Shown: positions 1 through 9,192 of the stretch, piece after piece
Layout: each line of letters begins with the position of its first letter
Position numbering within the stretch: position 1 is the first letter of the stretch
From: an uncultured Collinsella sp.
GTDB lineage: Bacteria; Actinomycetota; Coriobacteriia; Coriobacteriales; Coriobacteriaceae
Reading direction: 5' to 3'
DNA: 59,147 nucleotides
Assembly (NCBI GenBank): GCA_900541885.1
Contig: UQKW01000012.1
Location: forward strand, 1-59,147
Translations under genes and position numbers: made by a program
The notes under the pieces: generated by a model
Seen by the model: only the letters and a program-made list of their open reading frames with translations
Told to the model about the DNA's origin: nothing
Database searches by the model: none

Positions 1-8
1 CACGCAAA

Positions 9-31
9 GGAAAGCACTTAATGTGCTTTCC
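9..31. other. perfect 9-bp hairpin downstream of pnp
   Basis: Arms GGAAAGCAC and GTGCTTTCC enclose a 5-nt loop. On the minus strand the hairpin is followed by only three T residues. It could be a second, weak terminator behind pnp, or belong to whatever lies left of the window. Confidence 0.4.
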
Positions 32-89
32 GTCTTGCGCAGGACTGTAGAGCAGGAAACTTCATATGCGGCCCTCCCGGGCGCAAGCA

Positions 90-121
90 AAAGGGCGACC
101 CCTGTACGGAGTCGCCCTTGT
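90..121 (-). terminator. intrinsic terminator of pnp
   Basis: Inverted repeat AAGGGCGAC (91-99) / GTCGCCCTT (111-119) with an 11-nt loop. On the minus strand it is followed by TTGCTTGCG, giving a short U-rich tail just after the pnp stop at 143. Confidence 0.7.
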
Positions 122-142
122 TGAGCTGCTTATGTGTAGCTA

Positions 143-2389
143 TTACTCGGCGTCGTGGTGACGGCGGGGCTTGCGGCCTCCGTTGTCGCCGGGACGGCGC
201 GGACGGTCGCTGCGCTCGGAGCGCTCGCGACGCGGACGCTCACGGCGCTGGAAGTGCTCGCCGTCGCCCTCGGAAGCACCCTCGGCGCGAGCCGGGGCCT
301 CGGGCTTGTCAAGACGATCGAGCGAGATCTTGCCGCGATCGTCAACCTCGATGACGACGACCTTGACCTCGTCGCCCACGTTGAGGACGTCCTCGACCTT
401 CTCCACGCGGCCCTTGGCGACGCGGGAGATGTGCAGCAGGCCGTCCTTACCGGGCAGCAGGTTGACGAAGGCGCCGAAGGGCTGGATGGAGACCACGCGA
501 CCGGTGTACTCCTCGCCCGGCTCGGGAACCTTGATGATGAGCTTGATGCGCTCGACAGCCTGGTCCACGGACTCGCCGGTGCCGCCGACAAAGACGGTGC
601 CGTCCTCCTGGATGTCGACCGAAGCGCCGGTCTCATCCTGGATACCGCGGATGACCTTACCGCCGGAACCGATGACGTCGCGGATCTTGTCGGTCGGAAC
701 CTGGATGGAGACGATGCGCGGAGCGGTGCTGCGCGTGGTGTGGCGCGGCTCGGGGATCACATCGAGCATCTTCTGCAGGATGAAGGCGCGACCCTCCTTG
801 GCCTGCTGCAGAGCGCGGGCCAGGATGTCGAAGGTGAGGCCGGTGGCCTTGTTGTCCATCTGCAGGGCGGTGATGCCCTCGGTGGTGCCGGTGACCTTAA
901 AGTCCATGTCGCCCAGGAAGTCCTCGAGACCCTGGATGTCGGACAGGACCACGGTCTTGCCCTCCTCCTGGATCAGGCCCATGGCGATACCGGAGACCGG
1001 GCGCTTAATGGGCACGCCGCCGTCCATAAGGGCGAGCGTGGAGCCGCAGGTCGAAGCCATCGAAGAGGAGCCGTTGGACTCCATGACCTCGGAGACGACG
1101 CGGATGGCGTAGGGGAACTCGTTCTCGTCGGGAAGCACCGGAAGCAGAGCGCGCTCGGCCAGATTGCCATGGCCGATCTCGCGGCGCTTGGGGCTGCCCA
1201 TGCGGCCGGTCTCGCCGGTGCAGAAAGGCGGGAAGTTGTAGTGGTGCATGTAGCGCTTGCCCTCGGTGGGCTCGATGGTATCCAGACGCTGGCCCTCGTT
1301 GAGCATGCCGAGCGACAGGACGGAGAGTACCTGGGTCTGGCCACGCTGGAACAGGCCGGAGCCGTGAACGAGCGGCAGGTAGTTGTCCTTCACCATGATG
1401 GGACGGATCTCGTCGGCGGCACGGCCGTCGACGCGCTCACCGGTCTCGACGACCATGGTGCGCATGGCCTTCTTCTCGAGCTTCTTGAGCGCCACGGGGA
1501 TCTCGCGCTCCCAAGCGGCCTGCTCCTGCTCGGTAAACTCGGCACGGATGGACTCCTTCAGAGCCTCGACCTTGCCGATACGGGAGAGCTTGTCGGCGTC
1601 GCGAAGGGCGGCTGCCATCTCGTCGTAGTGGGCGAAGATGCGCTCCTGGACCTCCTCGACGGGCTGGTCGAGCGGGTACTCCTTCTTGACGATGGGGCCG
1701 TTGACCTGCTCCCACTCGGCAACGAACTCGTCCTGAGCCTGGCAGAAAGCAGCAAGGGCCTCCTGGCCAAACTTCATGGCGGCGAGCATGTCGTCCTCGG
1801 AGATCTCCTCGGCGCCGGCCTCGACCATCGAGATGAAGTCGGCAGAGCCGCCCAGCTCCAGGTCCAGATCGGAGTTCTCGCGCTCCTCGTAGGTGGGGTT
1901 GACGATAAACTCGCCGGTCTCCACGTTACGGCCGATGCGCACGCAGGCAAGCGGACCCTCGAAGGGCACGCCGCCGAGCGTCATGGCCAGAGAAGCACCC
2001 ATGACGTTGATGACGTCGAAGGGGTTGACCTGGTCGGCGACGAGCGAGGTGGCGACGATGTGCACCTCGTTGCGGAAGCCATCCGGGAAGCTCGGGCGAA
2101 TCGGACGGTCGATCATGCGCGCGGTGAGCGTAGCCTTCTCACTGGGACGGCCCTCACGCTTGAGGTAGCCACCCGGGATGCGGCCGGCGGCGTACATCTT
2201 CTCGTTGAAGTCGACGGTCAGCGGGAAGAAGTCGTAGTTCTTACGCTCCTTGGAGACGACCACGGTGTCGAGCATCGTGGTGTCACCCTGCTTGACCAGG
2301 CAGGCGCCGGTGGCCTGCTTGGCAAGCTCGCCCGACTCAAAGGTGTAGGTCTTGCCGTACAGCTCAAAGGTCTTGGATACGAGTGTCAT
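143..2389 (-). CDS. pnp: polyribonucleotide nucleotidyltransferase (PNPase)
   Basis: PNPase degrades RNA 3' to 5' by phosphorolysis and is a core part of mRNA turnover. The 748-residue protein has the standard order: two RNase PH-like domains (about 12-140 and 310-540) around an all-helical linker, a KH domain (about 560-620, with the GSGGK turn) and an S1 domain (about 625-693). A basic Arg-rich, low-complexity tail follows (about 695-748), common in actinobacterial PNPases and probably an RNA or protein contact. The ATG start has an AAAGGAG ribosome-binding site. rpsO lies directly upstream but has its own terminator, and a leader hairpin precedes the start (2403-2425), so pnp may be autoregulated. 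Confidence 0.97.
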   Translation of the reverse strand: MTLVSKTFELYGKTYTFESGELAKQATGACLVKQGDTTMLDTVVVSKERKNYDFFPLTVDFNEKMYAAGRIPGGYLKREGRPSEKATLTARMIDRPIRPSFPDGFRNEVHIVATSLVADQVNPFDVINVMGASLAMTLGGVPFEGPLACVRIGRNVETGEFIVNPTYEERENSDLDLELGGSADFISMVEAGAEEISEDDMLAAMKFGQEALAAFCQAQDEFVAEWEQVNGPIVKKEYPLDQPVEEVQERIFAHYDEMAAALRDADKLSRIGKVEALKESIRAEFTEQEQAAWEREIPVALKKLEKKAMRTMVVETGERVDGRAADEIRPIMVKDNYLPLVHGSGLFQRGQTQVLSVLSLGMLNEGQRLDTIEPTEGKRYMHHYNFPPFCTGETGRMGSPKRREIGHGNLAERALLPVLPDENEFPYAIRVVSEVMESNGSSSMASTCGSTLALMDGGVPIKRPVSGIAMGLIQEEGKTVVLSDIQGLEDFLGDMDFKVTGTTEGITALQMDNKATGLTFDILARALQQAKEGRAFILQKMLDVIPEPRHTTRSTAPRIVSIQVPTDKIRDVIGSGGKVIRGIQDETGASVDIQEDGTVFVGGTGESVDQAVERIKLIIKVPEPGEEYTGRVVSIQPFGAFVNLLPGKDGLLHISRVAKGRVEKVEDVLNVGDEVKVVVIEVDDRGKISLDRLDKPEAPARAEGASEGDGEHFQRRERPRRERSERSDRPRRPGDNGGRKPRRHHDAE

Positions 2390-2402
2390 TGTTCTCCTTT
2401 AC

Positions 2403-2425
2403 CCCGCAGACCCCTTGCCTGCGGG
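2403..2425 (-). promoter_or_regulatory. pnp 5' leader hairpin
   Basis: Arms CCCGCAG / CTGCGGG (7 bp, 9-nt loop) lie 14 bases upstream of the pnp start. In several bacteria pnp is autoregulated through a hairpin in its leader. Here only the hairpin itself is seen, and the role is inferred. Confidence 0.4.
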
Positions 2426-2492
2426 CTTCTCATGTGACGCGGGCCCCCTGCCCCCGCCACGCTTCAGAGCGTGATTGTTCGCGCCCTTACAC

Positions 2493-2524
2493 AAAAAGAG
2501 CGCCCCGCTGCGCAGGACGCTCTT
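2493..2524 (-). terminator. intrinsic terminator of rpsO
   Basis: On the minus strand, AGAGCG and CGCTCT flank a GC-rich loop and are followed by TTTTTGTG. It lies 15 bases past the rpsO stop and separates rpsO from pnp. Confidence 0.8.
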
Positions 2525-2538
2525 AGCATGTACAAATC

Positions 2539-2817
2539 CTACTGGATGTTGTCGCGGATGCCCAGAGCCTTGATGAGCTCACGGTACTCGACGATGTCGT
2601 TCTTCTTGATGTAGGAGAGAAGACGACGACGACGGCCGACGAGCATGAGCAGGCCACGACGGGTGTGGAAGTCCTTCTGGTGGGACTTCATGTGCTCGGT
2701 CAGCTCCTTGATGCGCTCGGACAGGATGGCGACCTGAACCTTGGGGTTGCCGGTGTCGACCGGGGTGTTACCGAACTGGGCAGTCAGCTCCGCCTTGCGC
2801 TCTTTGGAAACAGTCAT
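2539..2817 (-). CDS. rpsO: 30S ribosomal protein S15
   Basis: S15 binds 16S rRNA early in assembly of the small-subunit platform. The 92-residue product begins MTVSKERKAE and contains the family signature GNPKVQVAILSERI and the LVGRRRRLL/YI region. I chose the ATG at 2817, which has a GAAAGGTG ribosome-binding site; the frame stays open upstream but would add a non-homologous 39-residue extension. rpsO next to pnp is a widely conserved arrangement. Confidence 0.97.
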   Translation of the reverse strand: MTVSKERKAELTAQFGNTPVDTGNPKVQVAILSERIKELTEHMKSHQKDFHTRRGLLMLVGRRRRLLSYIKKNDIVEYRELIKALGIRDNIQ

Positions 2818-2955
2818 TGTTTCACCTTTCGTTTTACGTCGCCCGCGGGCGATTCGATTCGCCTCGGACTGGGAAGCCGCCGGTGGAGCGAGCAACCAAG
2901 GTCGAGGTACCAACAGGTCGGCATGATACCACAAGCAGCCCGCGCCTGCGCATCA

Positions 2956-3705
2956 TCACCGACCCAACATGAATTCCATCGCACGGAGGCGTTGATCGGT
3001 GTGCGTCGCAGCCCACACATGCGAAAGCCCGAGCAGGAATGCCGCCGTATGCGGGTCGATTCGCTCGGCCATGAGCGCATCGAAGGTCATGGACATGAGG
3101 GCGCGCAGCCATGCGGTCTCACCGGTCGACACCAGTTCGGCACCTGGAACGCTCGACGCGCACGACCCGCACATGAGACCGCCCGCCTGGGGTGAAAAAT
3201 ACGACAGCATGGGGTCTCCGCACAGCACGCAGGCCGAAAAATCGGGTCGATAGCCAACGTGCGACAGCAGCTTAAAGACATATGCCGCCACAAGTAGGTC
3301 CATATGCGCCGTGTCAAGCCCGCTGCCCACCAGGGCAAGCGCTCGCTGCGTGATGGCAAAGGTAAACGGGTCCTCGGCGTCCTCGAACGAGCACACGCGC
3401 GCAACCTCGGCGATCGCGCTTGCGGCGCAGGTCGTCTCGTAATCGGGCGCAGCGCCGAGCGGCGCCTCCATAAGCTCGGCCTGGGAAACCACGTCGAGTG
3501 ACCGTCCATGTGCGAGCAGCATATCGACCGTACAGAACAGCTCGCAGCGCGCAGCCAGGCGTCCGCCGGGTTTGCGGGCGCCCTTTGCCACGGCACGAAC
3601 CTGCCGCCCCCGCTCGTCAAGCATCGTCAAGATCAGGTCGGTCTCTTTGAGCTTAGTCTTATCGAGCACGAGCACTTTCGTGCGATATGTCCGGGAGCCT
3701 GCCAT
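2956..3705 (-). CDS. recO: DNA repair protein RecO
   Basis: RecO works with RecF/RecR to load RecA onto SSB-coated single strands. The 249-residue protein has an N-terminal OB-fold (about 1-80), a helical middle, and a CxxC...CxxC zinc finger (CVLCGD...CGSC) around residues 160-187. It directly follows era, with 15 bases between them; a ribosome-binding site AAGGA overlaps the era stop. An era-recO pair is typical of Gram-positive genomes. Confidence 0.93.
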   Translation of the reverse strand: MAGSRTYRTKVLVLDKTKLKETDLILTMLDERGRQVRAVAKGARKPGGRLAARCELFCTVDMLLAHGRSLDVVSQAELMEAPLGAAPDYETTCAASAIAEVARVCSFEDAEDPFTFAITQRALALVGSGLDTAHMDLLVAAYVFKLLSHVGYRPDFSACVLCGDPMLSYFSPQAGGLMCGSCASSVPGAELVSTGETAWLRALMSMTFDALMAERIDPHTAAFLLGLSHVWAATHTDQRLRAMEFMLGR

Positions 3706-3720
3706 GCGCGCCGCGCGTCC

Positions 3721-4788
3721 TTAGTCCTCGGCGTTATAGCCAAAGCGGCGAATCTGGGCCTCGTCGTCGCGCCAGCCGGACTTGACCTTCACGTCCAGCT
3801 CCAAAAAGACCTGCGTGCCAAAGATGCGCTCAAGATCGCGACGGGCGTCGATACCGATATGCTTGATCATCTCGCCGCCTTTGCCGATGATGATGCCCTT
3901 TTGGCCCTCGCGCTCGACGTAAATGGTGGCGTGCACGCGCAGCACCTTCTTGGTCTGCTCGAGCGCATCGCAGATCACGCCAACGGAGTGCGGGATCTCA
4001 TCACGGGTGCGGCGCAAGACCTTCTCGCGCACAAACTCGGCAACGAGCGTCTCATCGGAAGCGTCGGTACCCATATCCTCGGGGAACCAACGCGGACCCT
4101 CGGGCAAAAAGTGCGCAACGGTCTCGATAAAGGCATCGACGTTGAAGTTCTTGACCGACGACGTCACGATCTCGTCGTCATATTCCATGAGCTCGTGGGC
4201 GGCCTTGAGCTGTTCCATAACCTGGGCGGGATCGGCCTCATCGGCCTTGGTGAGCACCAGGACCTTCTTGGAACGGGAGCATCTGACGCGCTCGGCAACC
4301 CAGGCGTCTCCCCTGCCGATCGGCTTGGTGGCATCAATCAAAAACGCGACGACATCGACATCGTTCAGCTCGAACAGCGCGCTCTTGTTGAGCTCGGACC
4401 CCAGGCCGTCCTTGGGTTTGTGGATACCCGGAGTATCGACAAAGACCAGCTGGTAGCCGGGACGGTTGACGACGGCGCGCATGCGGCAGCGAGTCGTCTG
4501 GGCCACCGGCGAGGTGATGGCGACCTTTTTGCCATAGCAGGCATTAAGCAGCGTGGACTTGCCGGCGTTGGGACGACCGACCAGGGCCACAAAACCGCTG
4601 CGGAAACCGGGCTCCACGTCACCAAAGCCCGCGAGGCTGTCGCCCTCGTCGCACAGGGCGTCGAGCTCCTCGTCGCTCATGCCCTCAAACGGGTCGAACT
4701 CCTCGACATCCTCGAGCTCCTCGGTATCCACCGCATCCAGGACCTCGTCATCCAAAACTTCATCGGTAGGCTGCATATTGTCGGACAT
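3721..4788 (-). CDS. era: GTPase Era, with acidic N-terminal extension
   Basis: Era binds GTP and the 3' end of 16S rRNA during 30S maturation. Visible motifs are G1 GRPNAGKST, G3 DTPGIHKP, a G4 TKAD (usually NKxD), and a C-terminal KH domain with GKGGEMIKHIG. At 355 residues it is longer than the usual 295-310: the first about 65 residues are an Asp/Glu-rich extension of unknown function before the G domain. The ATG has an AAAGGGA ribosome-binding site. It sits between dgkA and recO in the ybeY operon. Confidence 0.96.
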   Translation of the reverse strand: MSDNMQPTDEVLDDEVLDAVDTEELEDVEEFDPFEGMSDEELDALCDEGDSLAGFGDVEPGFRSGFVALVGRPNAGKSTLLNACYGKKVAITSPVAQTTRCRMRAVVNRPGYQLVFVDTPGIHKPKDGLGSELNKSALFELNDVDVVAFLIDATKPIGRGDAWVAERVRCSRSKKVLVLTKADEADPAQVMEQLKAAHELMEYDDEIVTSSVKNFNVDAFIETVAHFLPEGPRWFPEDMGTDASDETLVAEFVREKVLRRTRDEIPHSVGVICDALEQTKKVLRVHATIYVEREGQKGIIIGKGGEMIKHIGIDARRDLERIFGTQVFLELDVKVKSGWRDDEAQIRRFGYNAED

Positions 4789-4800
4789 GGGAATCCCTTT

Positions 4801-5178
4801 CTAAATAAAGCCGAGCGCGCGGGCAAATACCAGCACGCCCACAATCGCGGCGGTGATGGAAAGAACGTATACAGAGGCGGCGGCGATGTCCTTCGCACGC
4901 TTGGCCAGCGGATGGAGCTCCTGGGTCGCTAGGTCGACGATAGCCTCCATAGCGGTGTTGCACAGCTCGCCGTGAATCACCAGGCCACAACAGATGATAA
5001 TCGTGGCCCACTCGGCAATGTCGAGCCCCACGATACAGCCGGCGATGACGGTACACACGCCCGCCACGAGCATGACCTTAATGTTGCGCTCGGTCTTGAC
5101 GGCGGTGACGAAGCCCTCCATGGCGTAGGAAAACGACTTTAAGAAGGACGGATGGTCCTTGTTCGATCCGGGAATCAT
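4801..5178 (-). CDS. dgkA: diacylglycerol/undecaprenol kinase family protein
   Basis: A small integral-membrane lipid kinase; Gram-positive members usually phosphorylate undecaprenol to recycle the cell-wall lipid carrier. The 125-residue protein has three predicted membrane helices and the family motif region EAIVDLATQE ... AKDIAAASV. The ribosome-binding site TAGGAG precedes the ATG. The ybeY-dgkA-era order is conserved in Firmicutes and Coriobacteria. The substrate cannot be told from sequence alone. Confidence 0.9.
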   Translation of the reverse strand: MIPGSNKDHPSFLKSFSYAMEGFVTAVKTERNIKVMLVAGVCTVIAGCIVGLDIAEWATIIICCGLVIHGELCNTAMEAIVDLATQELHPLAKRAKDIAAASVYVLSITAAIVGVLVFARALGFI

Positions 5179-5187
5179 AGACGGCTC

Positions 5188-5697
5188 CTAGTCGTGGGCG
5201 TGGTTGGTGATGGGGCCGACGTGGACTAGCTTAGGGTCCTCGCCGCGCTCGAGCGCCAGATCGCGCAGGATGGCGTCCTCGCGGGCCTCCATGACCTCGG
5301 CCTCGTCGTCCTCGATGTGGTCATAGCCCAGCAGGTGCAGCATTCCGTGTACGAGCATCAGACGGCACTCGTCAGCGGGGCTATTGCCAAAACCGGGGGC
5401 CTGACGGGCAATAACCTGCGGGGCCAAGATAATATCGCCGAGCTCGAGCGTCTCATCGGCGGGAATGTCATCGTCGAAGGCCGAATCGCACTCAAACGAA
5501 AGCACATCGGTGGTGCGGTCGATACCGCGCCACTCGTGGTTGAGCTCGTGCATCTCGTCCTCGTCGACATACGAAAGGGAAATCTCGACTCCACGTTCAA
5601 CGCCCTCGGCGGCAAGCACAACCTCGCAGATGTGCTCCACCTCCTGCGCGTCGAGCAGCGTATCGAGCTCGGCATCGTTGCTGATCAATACACTCAA
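5188..5697 (-). CDS. ybeY: rRNA maturation endoribonuclease YbeY
   Basis: YbeY is a zinc-dependent RNase for 16S rRNA 3'-end processing and ribosome quality control. The metal-binding signature HGMLHLLGYDH is present near residue 120, in a 169-residue protein of normal length. The start is a TTG at 5697 preceded by AAAGGAG; it overlaps the phoH stop (TTGA), suggesting coupled translation. Confidence 0.94.
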   Translation of the reverse strand: MSVLISNDAELDTLLDAQEVEHICEVVLAAEGVERGVEISLSYVDEDEMHELNHEWRGIDRTTDVLSFECDSAFDDDIPADETLELGDIILAPQVIARQAPGFGNSPADECRLMLVHGMLHLLGYDHIEDDEAEVMEAREDAILRDLALERGEDPKLVHVGPITNHAHD

Positions 5698-6680
5698 CGG
5701 GACTCCTTTCGGTCGCGCGGGCGCTGCTCGCGCACGTCATCATAAGCTTCATATGCCTCGACGATACGACCCACCAGGGCATGGCGCACCACGTCGGCAC
5801 GCTCGAGGTGAGAAAATGCGACATCGTCGACACGGCCCAAAATCTGCTCAACGTCAGCAAGACCGCCACGACGACCCACCAGGTCGCGCTGGCTCAGGTC
5901 GCCGGTAATCACGAACTTGGAGTTGAACCCAAGGCGTGTCAGGAACATCTTCATCTGCTCGGGCGTGGTATTTTGCGCCTCGTCGAGTACCACGAAAGCA
6001 TCGCTCAGCGTGCGGCCGCGCATGTAGGCAAGCGGGGCGATCTCGATCACGCCGCGCTCCATAAGCTCATCGGTTCGCTCGCGATCCATCATGTCAAAAA
6101 GGGCGTCGTAGAGCGGACGCATGTAGGGATCAATCTTTTCCTCAAGGGTACCGGGCAAAAAGCCCAGATTCTCCCCCGCCTCGACAACCGGACGCGTCAA
6201 GATCAGACGACCCACCTCGTGACGCTTGAGCGCGGCAACGGCGAGCGCCATAGCCAGATAGGTCTTACCGGTACCGGCAGGACCCAAGCCAAACGTGATG
6301 GTATGCGAGCGGATGGCATCCACATAGCGCTTTTGCCCGAGCGTCTTGGGGCGAATGACGCGGCCGCGATACGAAAGCAGCACGTCATCGCGAAGCGACG
6401 TAGTCTCGTGCTCACCGTCGCGTAAGACGGCCAGACAGCGAGAAACATCGTCGGCAGACAGCGTGCGCCCGGCGGCCGCCTCGCGAAAAGCATGCTCGAA
6501 AAAGCGCGCCACGAGTTCGACCTCGTTCGGGTCGCCGCTCACGGAGATGCTATCGCCACGGGCGACCACATGAGCGCGAACCAAGCTCTCGAGCGCACGA
6601 AGGACGCCGTCGCCGGCGCCCAAAACGCGCGAGGGATCAATCCCCTCGGGAACGGTAAGTCTAATCTTCGAGGCTTCCAT
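5694..6680 (-). CDS. phoH: PhoH family ATPase/ribonuclease-like protein
   Basis: Cytoplasmic P-loop ATPase of the PhoH/PhoL family, often linked to RNA metabolism with YbeY. Walker A GPAGTGKT and Walker B VVLDEAQN are clear. The start is the ATG at 6680, with AGGGAGG five bases upstream, giving 328 residues and a 20-base overlap with the end of mtaB. An upstream in-frame start would add 35 residues read through mtaB coding sequence and has no ribosome-binding site. Confidence 0.92.
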   Translation of the reverse strand: MEASKIRLTVPEGIDPSRVLGAGDGVLRALESLVRAHVVARGDSISVSGDPNEVELVARFFEHAFREAAAGRTLSADDVSRCLAVLRDGEHETTSLRDDVLLSYRGRVIRPKTLGQKRYVDAIRSHTITFGLGPAGTGKTYLAMALAVAALKRHEVGRLILTRPVVEAGENLGFLPGTLEEKIDPYMRPLYDALFDMMDRERTDELMERGVIEIAPLAYMRGRTLSDAFVVLDEAQNTTPEQMKMFLTRLGFNSKFVITGDLSQRDLVGRRGGLADVEQILGRVDDVAFSHLERADVVRHALVGRIVEAYEAYDDVREQRPRDRKESR

Positions 6681-7953
6681 GAACCTCCCTGCGTGCATGG
6701 ACCAAGCCGGAATCATCGACTCCGATGATAGCAACATCGAGCAGGCACGGGGCTGTAAGTCCACAGGTATCGTCAAGACGGGCATGATGGAACGAGCCGA
6801 GCGTCAGGTTGTCACCATACTCAAGCACGGCACGCTCGACCGTGCCCACGCGACGACGAGCGTCGGCAATAGCGAGCTCCTGTGCGGCGGCCCGCATACG
6901 GCGGCTGCGCTCGGCCATAACCTCGGGTGGCACCTGGTCGGGCATGTCGGCAGCAAGGGTACCGGGACGCTTGCTGTAGCGGAACACGTGCATACGCGAG
7001 AAACCCACACGGCGGCACAGCGCCAGCGACTCCTCGAACTCCTCGTCCGTCTCACCAGGAAAACCGACGATGACATCGCACGAAAGGGACGCCTGGGGCA
7101 AGTTGGCGCGAATCATACGCACCGTGTCCTCAAAGGCCTCGGCGCTATAGGGACGGCCCATGCGATGCAGGGTCGCCGTGCAGCCGGACTGCACGGGCAG
7201 GTGCAAAAACGGGGCGATACGCTGCGGGTAGCGCGCCATAACCTTAAGCAGGCGCTCGGAGATATCCATGGGCTCGACCGAGGAAATGCGCACATGCGGA
7301 ATAGACGTGCGCTCCATGATGGCCTCGAGCAGCTCATCGATTTCGACGTGCTCGTCGGTCGCGCTCTTGCCATCGTAGGCACCCAGGTTCACACCGGTCA
7401 GCACCACCTCGGGCACGCCGGCCTCCTGGGCCTCGCGAACTTGCTCGAGCACGGACTCGACGGGCACGGAGCGCTCGGGGCCGCGCGCCTTCCACACAAT
7501 GCAATAGGTGCAGCGATGGTTGCAGCCATCCTGAATCTTCACGCCCAGGCGAGAGCGACCGAGCGCATCGACCACCTCGCCATCGCTGCAGGCGGGAACG
7601 CTATCGGACTCAACACCCAGCACCTCGCAAACACGTTCGGCGACATCTATCTTGGACGGCTCGGCAATCACGCGATCCGACAGCTCCGACAGCTCCTCGG
7701 AATGCAAATTGACCACGCATCCGGTCACGACCACATAGGGCTCGTTTGGATGGGCCAGCGCATGACGGACGGCCTTACGGGTCTTAGCCTCGGCCTCGCC
7801 CGTAACGGCACAAGTGTTAATGACGATCAGATCGGCATCCTGGGGCTCCACAATAGCAAAGCCCAAGCGCATAAGATCGGCAGTGATACGGTCAGACTCA
7901 ACCCGGTTGACACGGCAGCCGAGGTTGACGACGGAAATATGGGGTGCGAGCAC
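6661..7953 (-). CDS. mtaB: tRNA t6A37 methylthiotransferase MtaB
   Basis: Radical SAM enzyme that adds the 2-methylthio group to t6A at position 37 of ANN-decoding tRNAs. The 430-residue protein has the N-terminal MTTase domain with three conserved cysteines (NLGCRVN, INTCAVTG, VTGCVV), the radical SAM triad CNHRCTYC (about 145-155), and a C-terminal TRAM-like region. The early GCRVN motif and the gene neighbourhood fit MtaB rather than MiaB or RimO. It lies between dnaJ and phoH. Confidence 0.92.
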   Translation of the reverse strand: MLAPHISVVNLGCRVNRVESDRITADLMRLGFAIVEPQDADLIVINTCAVTGEAEAKTRKAVRHALAHPNEPYVVVTGCVVNLHSEELSELSDRVIAEPSKIDVAERVCEVLGVESDSVPACSDGEVVDALGRSRLGVKIQDGCNHRCTYCIVWKARGPERSVPVESVLEQVREAQEAGVPEVVLTGVNLGAYDGKSATDEHVEIDELLEAIMERTSIPHVRISSVEPMDISERLLKVMARYPQRIAPFLHLPVQSGCTATLHRMGRPYSAEAFEDTVRMIRANLPQASLSCDVIVGFPGETDEEFEESLALCRRVGFSRMHVFRYSKRPGTLAADMPDQVPPEVMAERSRRMRAAAQELAIADARRRVGTVERAVLEYGDNLTLGSFHHARLDDTCGLTAPCLLDVAIIGVDDSGLVHARREVHGSLED

Positions 7954-7962
7954 GCGGGCTCC

Positions 7963-9111
7963 TTAATCGAGGATATCGTCGAGGGCACTCTTGATACGGT
8001 CGGTCACCGACTTCTTACCAGAAGCGACGTCATCGCCCATCTCATCGGCAAAAGCACGGAGCAGCTCGCGCTGCTTATTGGAAAGATTGGTGGGAACGAC
8101 CACGCGCAGTTGCACGATCAGGCGGCCACGCGAACCGCCACCGCCAATGCGCGGCATGCCGTAATTATTGACGCTCACGGTGTCGCCGTACTGGGCGCCG
8201 GCGGGAACCGTCACCTTAACGACCTCGTCGGGCATAATGCCCTCGACCTCAATCTCGCAGCCGAGCGCAGCCTGCGCAATCGAGATATCGCTCACCAGGT
8301 ACAGGTCATCACCGTTGCGCTTAAAGCGCTCATGGTCGGCGACGCGCACGTTGACAATCAGGTCGCCCGAAGGCTCGCCGCGAAGGCCGGCCTCGCCAAA
8401 GCCGCTCACACGAAGCTGGCGACCGGTCGAAACGCCGGCGGGAATATCGATGTCGATCTTTTCGTGCGAAGGCGTGCGGCCTTGACCGTCGCAGGTCTCG
8501 CAGGGATGATCGATAACCGTGCCCTCGCCATGGCAGTCGGGGCAAGGCGAGGAAGACTGAACCTGGCCCAAAAACGATCGCTGAACCGTCGTGACGTAGC
8601 CCGTACCGTGGCAGCGGCCGCACTGCTTTTCCTGTGCGCCCTCTGCCCTACCGGTGCCATTGCAGTCCTCGCAAGGAGCAAGGCGGTCATAGCTGATTGT
8701 CTTTTTGCAGCCGAGCGCCGCCTCCTCGAGCGTCACCGAAAGCGAGATGGCCATATCACGTCCGCGACGACGCTCACGACGGCTGCGGGCGCCACTGCCG
8801 GCACCGCCGCCAAAGAACGACGAGAACAAGTCGTCCATGCCCATGCCACCAAAGATATCGTTGATATCGACGTAGCCGGAGCCACCGGGGCCGTCGGCAG
8901 TGCCGTAACGGTCGTAGTTAGCACGCTTCTGCTCATCGGAAAGAACGGAATATGCCTCGTTGAGCTCTTTGAACTTAGCCTCGGCCTCGGGGTCGTCCGA
9001 AACGTCCGGGTGTACGGTACGGGCCTTCTTTAGAAACGCGCGCTTAATCGTCCGCGCGTCGGCATCCTTGTCGACGCCAAGCACCTCGTAGTAATCCCTA
9101 TTTTCCGACAC
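7963..9111 (-). CDS. dnaJ: molecular chaperone DnaJ
   Basis: Hsp40 co-chaperone that stimulates DnaK ATPase. It has a J domain with HPD (about residues 32-34), a Gly/Phe-rich linker, four CxxCxGxG zinc-finger repeats (CEDCNGTG, CGRCHGTG, CPDCHGEG, CETCDGQG) and the two substrate-binding C-terminal domains; 382 residues, normal length. The start is a GTG at 9111 with GGAAGGA upstream. It follows a second, divergent J-protein gene. No dnaK, grpE or hrcA is in the window. Confidence 0.95.
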   Translation of the reverse strand: MSENRDYYEVLGVDKDADARTIKRAFLKKARTVHPDVSDDPEAEAKFKELNEAYSVLSDEQKRANYDRYGTADGPGGSGYVDINDIFGGMGMDDLFSSFFGGGAGSGARSRRERRRGRDMAISLSVTLEEAALGCKKTISYDRLAPCEDCNGTGRAEGAQEKQCGRCHGTGYVTTVQRSFLGQVQSSSPCPDCHGEGTVIDHPCETCDGQGRTPSHEKIDIDIPAGVSTGRQLRVSGFGEAGLRGEPSGDLIVNVRVADHERFKRNGDDLYLVSDISIAQAALGCEIEVEGIMPDEVVKVTVPAGAQYGDTVSVNNYGMPRIGGGGSRGRLIVQLRVVVPTNLSNKQRELLRAFADEMGDDVASGKKSVTDRIKSALDDILD

Positions 9112-9192
9112 GACCGAATCCTTCCGACTTTCATTATTGTCACAGTGCGTCCTATACCCAAGCTGGGCCGGCCGCAAACAGAGGGTTTGATG

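Noticed and set aside
155..2437. Long plus-strand ORF (760 codons) opposite pnp
   Set aside because: It is the antisense shadow of pnp. Its product is low-complexity Leu/Asp/Gly-rich sequence with no domain, as expected in high-GC DNA.
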